Assembly (NCBI GenBank): GCA_010909165.1
Contig: VJWM01000011.1
Span: forward strand, 434,001 to 498,000
Reading direction: 5' to 3'
DNA length: 64,000 nucleotides
DNA from: Anthoceros angustus
Lineage: Eukaryota; Streptophyta; Anthocerotopsida; Anthocerotales; Anthocerotaceae
Notes under the pieces: generated by a model
What the model was told of the DNA's origin: nothing
The model's input: only the letters and a program-made list of their open reading frames with translations
Databases searched by the model: none
Program-made: the position numbers and the translations under genes
Shown: positions 13,005 to 22,881 of the stretch, piece after piece
Layout: the number at the start of each line of letters is the position of its first letter
How positions within the stretch are numbered: position 1 is the first letter of the stretch

Positions 13005-13680
13005 TACAATGGGGGTTTTCAGCCCATGTATTATTTTTGTATAGATTTTAACACTTTACAACATGCGTTCGATATTTTACAATGTGGTGTATTTTTTTAC
13101 AGTGTATTTTGATAACGCGGCACCCTATAGGAGCTTTTACATAAGGGTTTGCAAGATTACAACATACTATAGTTTTCAACATGGGGTTTATACAACGCGG
13201 GCTGCCATAATTACAACACAATGTCTATTTACAATGATAGCGGGTGTTTTACAACTTGGGGTTTATAACGTCGTCTACTCTAATTACAACACGGTGTCTT
13301 TCACAATACTGGCTGATGTTTAATAAAATGACTTTTACAACACAAAATACGCTTTTTACAACGGGGCTTCTTTTACAGCAATAGCTTGGATTTTACAATA
13401 CTGCTTTTACAACACATGAATGTATAGTTACAACACAATATTTTATTTTTAAAATATCTCTAATTTAGCGTTGTAATTTGCATAGTAAAGAGTTTCTATG
13501 GTATAGGGCCACGTCTATTTTACACCTAAGGTCAGTATAATTTTAAATAATTTAGATTTCTCCTTGTAACTTGAGTTGTAAAATGTAGATGTTGTAAAAT
13601 TATCCATCTTTTTTACAACAAGTATCAGTAAAATGATTTTATAATCAAAATTTCAATTGTAAACCACGTTGTAAATCGTG
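13005..13680. repeat. Left subterminal TTACAAC repeat array of the CACTA element
   Basis: More than a dozen spaced TTTACAA or TTACAACA motifs occur in AT-rich sequence. In En/Spm elements such subterminal motifs bind the element's TnpA-like protein; the same role is inferred here. The 86-residue ORF in this stretch is a by-product. Confidence 0.75.
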
Positions 13681-13924
13681 GGACATCGTTTTCTAGTGCA
13701 ATGTTGCGTCTTTTTCCAACACTTTTTTTTTTCTTAACTAAGGAACTTTAAGGTTTTAAACAAGAGAGTTTATGGGTTACATGGACAAGCTATTAAAGCT
13801 GGAACCACTAACAGAATGTACTTACTCCTTCTAAAACAAGTCATTTTCCTCGTGCACTAGTCCTGACAACCATCTTATTGTCATAGAGATCCATCGATGG
13901 ACAATGGCATTGTGACATTTATAT

Positions 13925-14260
13925 GCACAGAATGGAGGTGGTGTCGTACCTTGCTTGTTCTACGGTAGAAAAAATCAGAGTGGTACTTATTCTACAATTG
14001 AAAAGTGTCATATATAATGGGCCGCACTTGTAGGCGTGAAGGTGGTGCCGTGCTTATTCACCATAGTGAAAAAATAAGGACATGCAGGTGGTTTTTCTTT
14101 TATAATTGAAAAGTGTAATGTATGATGGGCTGCAAAAACAAGGACATAAAGGTAGTACTTATTTTATGATTGAAAAGTGTCATGTATGATGGGCCGCTCT
14201 TGCGGACCTAAAATGGTGTCGGGCTTATTCTCCAAAGGAAAAAAATAAGGACAGAGAGGT
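13925..14260. repeat. Degenerate tandem repeat inside the CACTA element
   Basis: Copies of a block containing GAAAAGTGTCATGTATGATGG and GGTGGTGCCGTGCTTATTC recur near 13930, 14000, 14035, 14105 and 14170, with substitutions and indels. Confidence 0.6.
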
Positions 14261-14873
14261 AGTACTGTAGTGAAAAAATAAAGACATGGGTGTTGTGGTT
14301 GTTCTATAAGGTAAAACAAGTAGAAAATGACACTTAAATAAATGACATGAGGTGCACAAATGCTCGCTTGGACAAAGGCTTCTGAAATCGCAAAACCCCG
14401 CGGAGGAGATGGGATTCGGTCTCCCTTCCTCCTGTGCATGAGCACAGGGCTCTACCACTCCATTAACTCGTTTGCGCACAGCTTATGAATTTTCATTGTT
14501 TTTATTAAAATTTTAAACTGCAAAATGCTTTCTTCTTTTTCATCTGTCCAGACGCTGGACTTGTGTGCGAGGCCCGAGATCGAAGTGCATGCTGCCGGGT
14601 GGGCGCGTCAGTGGTGGAGGTAGCCGGGGAGCTGGAGGAGGGGTATGGAGCTGCATCCGGCACGGCGGTAGGGTTTGGCGGCTTAGGGAGATGGTGGATG
14701 ATGCATCACCGCACGGCGATGCCTCAGCAGTAGCTCTTGCGCGGCTGGGCAAGGGCGGTACTTTGTTGGACTCCCTCTCATGGTGTGGCCCTGGAAGGGC
14801 TACAAGGAGCTCTACATTGTTTAGCATTTTGGGATGGTGGTGAAGGTATCTTGCTGATTTTCCATGGCTATTC

Positions 14874-15057
14874 TATAGGCTCAGCTTGAGCTGGGAGGGA
14901 AGGACCCTGTCTACATGAGGCAGGATGTGCAGGACGTTGCAATGTTTGCGTCTTGCAATCTAGCCAACAGATATGGCAGAGCTCGCCTCAAATCGGCTGG
15001 AGACGTCCTCGCAAGGGGCCGGGCACGGGCACGGGCTACGATATACCTCTACTGATT
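14874..15057 (+). pseudogene. Possible captured aldehyde-dehydrogenase exon inside CACTA
   Basis: After an acceptor-like TTCTATAG, the plus strand reads AQLELGGKDPVYMRQDVQDV. ELGGKDP is the signature of the aldehyde dehydrogenase NAD-binding region. The similarity lasts only about 20 residues and the frame then stops near 15057 with no recognisable continuation. Gene-fragment capture is known for CACTA elements. The match is short and may be chance. Confidence 0.35.
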
Positions 15058-15284
15058 TCTTTTTCCGAGCTAGGCAGCTGCAACCATGTGCAAGGATGAA
15101 GCCGCAGGGCGATGTGGGGCTAATGGGCTGCTGATGTGTGCTTGGACTCGAGGGCGCTGATGGGCTGTTGAAGTGCTGTGGGAACTCTAGGTCTTGCTAT
15201 GAGAAGAGAAGACATAATCAATTATGGGAGACTGTGGACTCAACGCTTTACATTTGAAGTCAATATATAAATTGCATGTGCTAA

Positions 15285-15497
15285 TTGGGGCTTGTTACTA
15301 GTTGCAGCTTGCTGCTTTCCCAAGTTACTTCTCCTGATACCTCAGCTTCTTGCACAGGATCACTAGGCTTATTTATCCCTTTCCAAGAACTTGATGTGGA
15401 TGTCTCACAGATTCTTAGAATAGCCTTCCGATGTCTTGGCCGTGTTATTGCAACACATGGGCAAATGTATCCATCATTGAAAATGTTCACAGTATAA
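15285..15497 (+). other. Small ORF in CACTA interior, possible captured fragment
   Basis: A 70-codon frame contains DVSQILRIAFRCLGRVIA followed by THGQMYPSLK, which looks like compact helical protein rather than random AT-rich DNA. I do not recognise the family. It lies in higher-GC DNA than its surroundings, consistent with a captured exon. Confidence 0.3.
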
Positions 15498-15673
15498 CTC
15501 CGCAGTATCCCTACCCTTGTTTAGTCCTACAGGTCGTATTTGAATAACTTATATTGTTACTTACAACGATAGCTTTTATAAGGGTTTAATTTTTTTGGTC
15601 GGACAAGGTTTACAATAGTTTGATTTTTTTGGTGGGAAAACGTTAACAACAATTTGAATTTTTGGCTGGAAAA

Positions 15674-15692
15674 GGGTTTAGGGTTTAGGGTT
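15674..15692. repeat. Short interstitial telomere-like repeat
   Basis: GGGTTTAGGGTTTAGGGTT holds just over two units of the plant telomere repeat TTTAGGG. It is inside the CACTA element and too short to mark a chromosome end. Confidence 0.6.
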
Positions 15693-15694
15693 GA

Positions 15695-15815
15695 ACAATC
15701 ATATAAAATACTTGTGTACCATATGTAGGAACAATGGTTGTAAACCATTGTTCAACAACCACTGTTGTTTTGGCTGAACAATTGTATAAAATACTTGTGT
15801 ACCATATGTATGAAC
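15695..15815. repeat. Imperfect duplication of about 80 bp inside CACTA
   Basis: TATAAAATACTTGTGTACC followed by ATATGTA occurs near 15703 and again near 15783, each flanked by AACAAT. It is an internal tandem duplication with a few substitutions. Confidence 0.7.
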
Positions 15816-15964
15816 ATATACATCTAGTATATACACTTTGAGAAAATTACAACGTAAATTACTAAGGGGTGTTTACAATAGTCATTCTACAATGGTAATT
15901 GTAATGTTGTTGTAAAGTCCGCTATAAAGTCCGTTGTAAAAGACTATTTTTCCTAGTAGTGAGT

Positions 15965-17404
15965 CTAGAAGGTTCTTCACAGACTGTGTGCAGGCTGGAG
16001 AGAGAAGGACTTTAGGGAAGGCTAGTCAAAGCTAGAAGGAGGTTGCATCGGTTTCAGAGCATCAAACAAAGAAAATCAAGCGAGCGAAGGTCAACTATTT
16101 GGGGGCCTCAAACTCTTGTTCTAGACATAGAAAGCTAAAATTGAAGTTTTCTCATTTCCTCGTTTGGGAGCAAGCGAGCACTTGGAGTATGAACCTAGGT
16201 GATTGCTTCTTATGCAGTGATAACCAACAAACAGCGAACATAGTTTCCGGCTCATGTAAAATAGGGCACATATAAATGGCTCCTCAAACTTATTTTGGCA
16301 CCCAAATGAGATCTGTTTGATTGTCGAACTAGAGTTGGAGTTGCCATGTTGTGGGAGTGAAAGTGGGATTCTAAGCCCTGTGGACAATAATAAGAGTTTT
16401 CCCGTTTGAGAAAAGAAGAGATTCTTGGAAACGAGTCAGTGGAGAACAAGGGGAGTAACCTTTACCGTAACTCTTCAGTCCCATAGATAGAATTTTGAAA
16501 TGCTGCAAACCCAATGTAAATAGTCAATCAAGTATGGGCAGACTTGGATTCCAACGTTTCCCGGTTAAGGCAAATATGGGATCGTAAACGGCTCCCGTCT
16601 TGCGCATCTCGATTGGCTCTGCCAAACCTATTTTGGATGCAAAATCTTGATTTGCATTTGACTCCTTAACCTAATTTTGAGCCTCCCATTTAAGTTTAAG
16701 AAACATAACATGGTGTAGACAGTTCTCACGACTAGCCACCTAAACTAGCAATATAGGCTAGGTTATAAAACATAGCATGGTGAAAACAACTTTCACAACT
16801 TGCCAACTAAAATACAGCTACAAAGTAGTTTATGAATCATAGTGAAGACATGCCTTACAATGTAGGCTATTGTGTGAAACATAACACAATGAAACAATTG
16901 GCAAACTTAAAATAAATGCTCAGCTAAAATATATGCTAATGTGTGAAACATAACACAACGGACAATTGACGAACTTAAAATAAACTCTCAAGCTAAAATA
17001 TATATTATTGTGTGAAATATAAGTAAAAAAATTGGAAAACTTAAAATAAACAAATGTTTATTTTAAGTCAAGGGAACTGGCCCAGCTGCCGTGACCGAGC
17101 TGGGTTGTGTGTTCACGCTTGAATCCACAGGTTCCTGGTATGCTTCTGCGGGTGATTGCTGCCTACCGCGGCGCGCAAAAGAATAATTTAGCATAGTAGA
17201 ACTCTAATGAACAAACTTCAAAAAGTATGTACACTAGGTATTAGACTTTTTTGCCCATGAACATAGAGTGACATGAGATGTCAGCAAAATTTCCTCCGCG
17301 CATGTGCCCGTGTCTCATATAATATAAGGGAATAAGGGAAGTGGTATAATATATGAAACTTGCTATTCCGAATCCAAAGGAATACCCAAGCAACAAAGTA
17401 GTTG
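15965..17404. other. Intergenic, AT-rich; tandem repeat at about 16869-17045
   Basis: No gene is recognised. About 16869-17045 holds three units of roughly 66 bp built on TGTGTGAAACATAACACAA, then AACTTAAAATAAA and AGCTAAAATATAT. The rest is unique AT-rich DNA. Confidence 0.6.
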
Positions 17405-17554
17405 TTAGTGTCCTACGGGATTATTCCAGATCAAAATCACCTGACTGTTTTTGTTACTCGCGGTCCAGTGGGTGCGACGTTTGGCGGATTGATGGAGAGT
17501 GGATTGAAACGCAGAGAAAGGTAGAAAGGTAGCAGGAGCTAACAAGAAACCAGC

Positions 17555-17925
17555 AGTGGCGAGTATTGAGGTGAAGCAGGTACATACATTTGTGGCGGGA
17601 GAAAACAGAGATGATATTGCGCTCAAGGAGGAGAGCATGAATACACGTGAAGCAGGAAGGGTGCCGCACACAAAGCCGGTGCTGAAGCCACTGCCTGACA
17701 CGGAAAAAGAAGATGTGCTTTGTGGGTATGCTGAGAAGCTAGCTCTGGCGTTTGGTCTTTTGAAAACTCCGATTGGCACACCTCCGCTGGTAACAAAGAA
17801 TCTACTTATGTGCAGTGACTGCCACAGTTCCACCGAGATCATGTCTAGGGTTGAAAACAGAGACATTGTTATAAGGGATGGGTACCGTATGCATCGATTC
17901 GCAGCTGGTGTTGCAGCTGTAACGG
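17555..17925 (+). pseudogene. DYW-domain relic of a PPR protein
   Basis: The frame reads EDVLCGYAEKLALAFGLLKT, then VTKNLLMCSDCHSSTEIM and VIRDGYRMHRFAAGV. These are the DYW deaminase-like domain core, with the zinc-binding CxDCH (CSDCH) and the terminal HRF region. The last zinc ligands CSC are encoded just after GV (about 17911-17919) but one base out of frame, and no DYW tripeptide follows. No PPR repeats precede it, so it is an isolated domain fragment. It may have belonged with the decayed PPR just downstream or be a remnant of another family member. Confidence 0.75.
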
Positions 17926-18104
17926 TCGACCGTGAAGAAGAACTAGCCAGTGCTCAGAAGGTGAACTCTTTATGTGGGAGTCGGGAGTCGTTCCAACAGA
18001 GGTGGGCGCTGTAAGATGACAACTTGTGGTCCACAACACCAACGACTCTTCATTCATTTACAGATATCTGCCTGTGTTGCTGTGAGTGCTGCCTTTGCCT
18101 TTGA

Positions 18105-18960
18105 GCAAAACCAGACGCCTTCATGTTGTTTTCCATAATCAATGCACATTCTAAGCACGGGAGGGCCGTACAACTGTACCATGAGATGCGTAGGTCAGGA
18201 GGGAAGGCAGATTCTCACTTCTCTGTAGCAGCCCTTCAAGCTTGTGCATTTGCTGCTCACTTGATGTGCACTGTTATGTGTTGCACAGTGGCGTTCCTCC
18301 TGACTCGTTTTTTGGCAACTGCCTGGTGGACATGTATGCAATGTGGCGAGTTGAAACACTGCACGCCAGGTTTTGAAAAGCTTGGCCAAAAGGGATGTGG
18401 TGGCGTAGACAGCGCTGATTGCTGGGTATGCACAGCAAGGGCCTGGGCAGGAGGCGCTTGGTGTGTATGAATGAATGGAGCAGGAGGGCCTGATTGTGGC
18501 TGACCACGTCACTTTTTCTTGCCTGCTGAAGGCCTGTGCAAGCGCTGGTGCCTTACAGAAGGGCACACATTTACGCCCATTGTGGCCCGAGGACAGCTAG
18601 GTAAACTTTTGCTTGCCTTCAAAAGGCCTGTGCAAGCACTGATGCCTGACAAAAGGGCAGGCAGCTGCATTCCCAGTAGTTTGTGGAAAGAGAACAGCTG
18701 GATAAGATATTGGTGGGCAACTGCCTGGTTTACATTATGGAAAATGTAGTGAACTCAAAGATGCACGGCAAGTTTTTCAGTGCTTGGCCACAAGGAATGT
18801 GTTGACATGGGGTGCTCATAGCTGGGTATGCACAGCAAGGATTCAGCCAAGAGGCGAGCAAGAAGGCCTCATTTTGACTGACGATGTAACTTTTGCTGTG
18901 GAAGAACTGGTGCCCTACAGAAGTTCAGGCAGCTGGTTTTGCTATTGATTTTTGCTTTTT
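18105..18960 (+). pseudogene. Decayed PLS-type PPR gene
   Basis: Broken frames give PPR fragments: AHSKHGRAVQLYHEMRRSGG and FSVAALQACA near 18130-18245, GNCLVDMY near 18318, CSELKDARQVFQCL near 18750-18785 and EGLILTDDVTF near 18860-18895. They match segments of the intact PPR gene at 22.88-26.04 kb. Multiple stops and frameshifts and no start make this a pseudogene. Confidence 0.75.
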
Positions 18961-19201
18961 GCTAGTCCTTGGTCATAAGGCACTAGCTTGTTTGAAGGAC
19001 ACGTTAGGTAGTGGCCGGTATTTTTCCCTGCCTTTCAGTACCTATTATGTTGTCTCCATGGACTCATGGTCTGTATGGACTAGCCCAAAGGGGTACATAA
19101 CTGGGCCAGGAGGAAATAAACTCACAATTGTAGCGAGCTTACGCAAACAATAAATTTTTAGGTTATCGGTGCACCCAGACCAGTCATACCCTTGGGAAGG
19201 T

Positions 19202-20579
19202 CTAGTGTCGACAGTGTTGAAGAAGGATACCCCAATCCACCACAGGCTGGCCATCCATGTACTCCCGATCGTCTTGGACGTAAATGTTGCGGGTTTTGTC
19301 GAGATGCGAGGCAGGATCCAGCAGGAGGGCGGCTTTGGTGCGGTCCGGCCTTGGCGCGTCCTGCCTCCGATTGCGGTAGCGGACGGGATTGTTTGCGTCA
19401 AGAAGCTGCGCAGCGGGCGCAACGATAGCATCGGCGGCGATCTCGGCTGTGGTGAGCAGCGAAATCTGAGTTAGGGGTCCCGACAGTACCCTGTGGTACA
19501 TCGCGTGGTACCTGCCATTGCTGATAGTCTGCAATATTCGCCAAGACAATTCGGTCACCATCAGTGCAGCTGTGGGCGGCTCCGGATCCAAGATGTCAGA
19601 TGGTGGATCTCTCGCATTTTGAATGCAAGGCATGGCAGTGCACATACATACACACACTCTGTGATGAGCTCAGTACCTCGATGTCGTTCCCGAGGTGGAC
19701 CAAGCCTTCGTCCAGGAGGGCGGGCGTGGTGAGCCACTGGCCGTCGACATAGTACTGCACGCCCCTGGCACCGTCGGACAGGTTGATGTTGAACATGTCG
19801 GGGTCGCAGTGCGCTGCCAGGGCCGGAGCTGGGATCTGCCCTTCAGGGACCTCCTGCGGCGGAGTGCTGGACAGAGAAACGCTGGTCATCAACGGCCCGT
19901 ACTGGTCGGCGATGTAGGATTCTGGCAGCCCCAGGCCCTCCGTCAGCAGGCCCTGCAGGAAGATGGCGACCCGATGCATCTGTGCCACGTACAGCTCAAC
20001 CTTTCCCCTGCAGTGAATTTAGCAAGCGCGAGGACCCAATTCATGAATCCATGCTTTGAAGGACAATCAACCTTAAGCTGCAACAAGTTGAAAATCAGAC
20101 GTGTTGCATGCTTGGCATCGATCCCAATATTGGGTGGTAGTGTACCTGAAGGCAGACAAGGCCTGATGCGCCGGCCAGGTGTTCTCCCTCCTCCTCCCTT
20201 CAGGGTAGGCCAGGAGGCGGTACTCCTCTCTGAATCTGGCATTTGCCTCCGTCTCGGATCCCGCGGCGCTGCTCCACTGGTAGACGTAGCCCACACACCC
20301 GTGCTCCATGCTCCCGGTCCTGTTACACTTCACCTTCTCCTCCACGGGCTGAGCGAAGAAGCGCTTCGTCAAACGCCGGACATCGTCCACCAGGGCCCTG
20401 TCCACCCCGAAGTTGCTGATGAAGAAGAGACCCACTTCCGCCGCCGCTCGGATCTCCTCCACCAGCTCGGCTCGCCTTGTGGGCGACACGGCCAGGCCCC
20501 CCAGGTCCACCGTCCTCCTCACCAGCGCCGTCTGCTCTCTGGTCCAGCTTGCCGGGGACTGTTGCGGGAACTCCGACAT
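19202..20579 (-). CDS. 2-oxoglutarate/Fe(II)-dependent dioxygenase, three exons
   Basis: This is a plant DOXC-type 2-oxoglutarate oxygenase (the broad class with flavonoid, gibberellin and ACC oxidases); the substrate cannot be told. Minus-strand exons are 20579-20146, 20007-19677 and 19528-19202. Introns of 138 and 148 bp have GT..AG ends and the frame is kept across both joins, giving 363 residues, normal for the family. Start MSEFPQQSP is chosen for length; an in-frame ATG at 20675 would add 32 residues. The N-terminal DIOX_N part reads AAAEVGLFFISNFGVDRALV. Iron ligands are visible: HCD in ALAAHCDPDMFNINLSDG and the distal His in NGRYHAMYHRVL. The usual Arg-x-Ser that holds 2-oxoglutarate reads Gln-Ile-Ser here (LTQISLL). 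A 5' segment around GATCGAGATGGAGC is duplicated at about 20705 and 20761. Confidence 0.85.
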
Positions 20580-20799
20580 CGACCTCGACGACGTCCAGGG
20601 CCCATGATGCAGCGGGAACCTGGCAACCGGCACCAGACCGTGGCTGGGCAAGGGTGCTGCGCACACGGTCGCCATATCGGCAGCTGATATTGCTGAAGGA
20701 ACTTGATCGAGATGGAGCCCGCTGCGCAGCTGCTGCTGTAGTTGAAGAAAACTGCAGGATTGATCGAGATGGAGCACGCTGCGCAGCTGCTGCTGGCTG

Positions 20800-21340
20800 A
20801 ATTGAGACGGATCCGGGTTCCAGGAAATTCTGGGTGTGCGTGCACATTATATGGGCTCCGGATCCGCATGCCAGCATGGATTTAGCACCCCGGCCGGGCG
20901 CCTGGATGCCTGGGCAACCAGACGCCGCTAACAAAACAGTTGCTTACGGCAAGCTAACGGATCACTCCTTCTCGGACCGAGGTATATTCACTTGGGTCCT
21001 GCCAAATCAGCTCATGTATGTCGTCCCCCCTGTCGATATCACCAAACACCACGCAACAGGCTGCGGGCCCGGATATGGCATGCCGGTCCGGTCCCCTTCG
21101 CCATGGGCGATCAGGCCAGCCCATTAACCCGCCGGCGGCTTGTGAGGCGCGGCCCGATCCGGCCGTCAGTTGGCCGCTGCCGGCCTTGCCGGCCACGCCC
21201 GATCGCCTCCCGCCTGTGGACACACTTGCCAAAACGACTTAGTCGAATATTACAAGAGACTGAATTATACAAAGAATTAAAAACGCCAAGAGACGGAAAG
21301 TCAATCTACACCGGGACCATGGGAACAACCCTGTAGAGGG
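20800..21340. other. Intergenic, GC-rich; no gene recognised
   Basis: This lies upstream of the dioxygenase on its 5' side and should include its promoter. Several overlapping ORFs occur on both strands, as expected in GC-rich DNA, and none shows a family motif. Confidence 0.4.
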
Positions 21341-21344
21341 CGGG

Positions 21345-22040
21345 CTCATGGGAACTCGAGTTTGGAAAGTAGTAACTTTACTAGGTGACACTATGAAGAT
21401 GTTTACCGGAATGATTAATAAATGTTGTGTTAGGGCTCATCAAAAACTCCCTTTAGAGATTATATATGGAAAACCTTCATCGAGATTATTCACCCCCTTC
21501 AAAAAATTATGGTATTTTATCCTTAACCCTCCAAGTTGGACGGCGGAGGGATGCGTGACGGGTAAGGTCCACAAGTACACCCCTATGCAAGACGACCACG
21601 CCTTTGTCCCCCTTGCCATCGAGATTCATGGAGCCATGGGCAAGGATTTCTCTAGGTTCGTCAAGGCTTGCGCCAAGCTTATCACAACCGCAAGAAGCGG
21701 GTTGGCCTCCCCCTTTCTTGCATTGTTGCTTTCTTCCTTGCATTGTTGCTTTCTTCCGGCAAAGGGATTCCATCGCTCTGCAAAAGGCGTTGGTCAATGC
21801 AGGGCACAGAACGACAGCGAGCACGGGAGATGCAACTTCTTCGACACCGGTGGTAAATAGGCCTTTTCATTCCCCTGACCACGAAGTTCTTCGGGCGGTT
21901 GGTAGTTTTGAAATGGAGATCGTGGGGCTAGTCCCCTGGCATGGTCCCTTTCGTTGGGTTTTTCCCCCTTTGTTTTTGGGGTGGATGGGTTTTTCCATCT
22001 GTTTTTTTATAATAAAGTCTTCGTTTTCCCCCTCAAAAAG
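21345..22040 (+). mobile_element. 3'-terminal fragment of the same retroelement family
   Basis: The plus strand reads VHKYTPMQDDHAFVPLAIEI, HGAMGKDFSRFVKACAKL and PVVNRPFHSPDHEVLRAV. This is the element's C-terminal protein end, collinear with 11398-11590. An untranslated tail (about 21955-22040, TTGTTTTTGGGGTGGATGG then ATAATAAAGTCTTCG) recurs at about 22535-22616. Confidence 0.7.
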
Positions 22041-22041
22041 G

Positions 22042-22170
22042 AACATATGGGAAAAACCATCTACCCCGAGCCGATGAGGAACAACCCATTATAAGGCGAA
22101 GGGGCAACATATGGGAAAAACCATCTACCCCGAGCCGATGAGGAACAACCCATTATAAGGCCAAGGGGCA
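22042..22170. repeat. 64-bp direct tandem duplication
   Basis: Two copies start AACATATGGGAAAAACCATC at 22042 and 22106 and end at AAGGGGCA. They differ at essentially one base (AAGGCG/AAGGCC), so the duplication is recent. The sequence is the reverse complement of the retroelement tail. Confidence 0.9.
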
Positions 22171-22345
22171 GAGGGGGCTAGCCCCCTTGAATGTCGACCC
22201 TAAAACTACCAACCGCCCCAAGTATATCATGGTCCCAAGTATATCATGGTCAGAGATAAGAAAAAGCCTACCTACGACCGATACCGCTGATGCCGTGTCT
22301 CTCGCGCTCGCTACCATCCTGTAAACAGCGTTGGCCAACACTTTG
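22150..22345 (-). mobile_element. Antisense 3'-end fragment of the retroelement
   Basis: The minus strand reads LANAVYRMVASARDTASA and VVGRLFLISDHDILG, homologous to the plus-strand ALVNAGHRTTAS... PVVNRPFHSPDHEVLR of 21780-21900. Two element ends are thus arranged tail to tail in inverse orientation. Confidence 0.65.
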
Positions 22346-22524
22346 CGAGGCGATTGAAACCGCTATCGAAACAAACCACCATGGAGGAAAGGAGGAGACC
22401 CCCCCGTTTCGTCAACTATGGTAGGCTCCAGTAATAATATATGATTGGAATTTCTACCGCCTGATTTTTCCACATACACTGCGTGATGAGTTATGTATGT
22501 GGAACCACCATTGTATTGAATTGA

Positions 22525-22616
22525 AATGCCCTTCATTGGGTTTTCCCCTTTGTTTTGGGGTGGATGGTTTCCCATCTCTTTTCTATAATAAAGTCTTCTT
22601 GAATTGAATTGAATGT
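22525..22616 (+). mobile_element. Orphan retroelement 3' tail with short A/T-rich terminal repeat
   Basis: This copies the tail at about 21947-22020 (TTGTTTTGGGGTGGATGG, ATAATAAAGTCTTC) and ends in TTGAATTGAATTGAATG, a short GAATT repeat. A simple-sequence 3' end is typical of non-LTR retroelements, supporting that class for the whole family. Confidence 0.55.
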
Positions 22617-22881
22617 GTATACCCAGCATGAAACCATGAAATCGATTTACATTCGGACGCGACAGCTTGCTTCCCTCCGAAGAGTGTCGAGGAGAAGTTC
22701 GTGAAAGGCTGAAGGCGAAGAGCGAACACTTCACGCATATTGGATTCCCAATCTTTCGAGCCACAGACCTGGCTGCTTCACACGGGGCCATGGCTGCCTG
22801 GAGGTTTGCGCGCAGTCTAGGAAGAGCTCCGGCTGGCCTGACTCTCAGGAACCAACGGCGGCCAAACAACGGAGCCGGTAC

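Larger units (their letters stand above)
12931..15961. mobile_element. Complete non-autonomous CACTA (En/Spm-type) DNA transposon, 3031 bp
   Basis: The left end begins CACTACTAGAGAAAC at 12931 and the right end finishes in CCTAGTAGTG at 15961, its inverted complement (CACTACTAGG). A 3-bp target duplication AGT sits at 12928-12930 and 15962-15964. Both subterminal regions are dense in a short motif: TTTACAAC-like repeats at about 13005-13680 and the complementary GTTGTAAA at about 15840-15945. Terminal CACTA, a 3-bp target duplication and subterminal motif arrays are the hallmarks of this plant superfamily. No transposase ORF is present, so it would have to be moved in trans. Internal DNA includes possible captured gene fragments (14874-15057 and 15285-15497). 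Confidence 0.9.

Noticed and set aside
15674-15692. Chromosome end or telomere
   Set aside because: There are only about two TTTAGGG units, inside a transposon with genes on both sides.
19695-20687. 330-codon plus-strand ORF over the dioxygenase
   Set aside because: It is antisense to three well-supported exons that keep frame across two GT..AG introns and carry the iron ligands.
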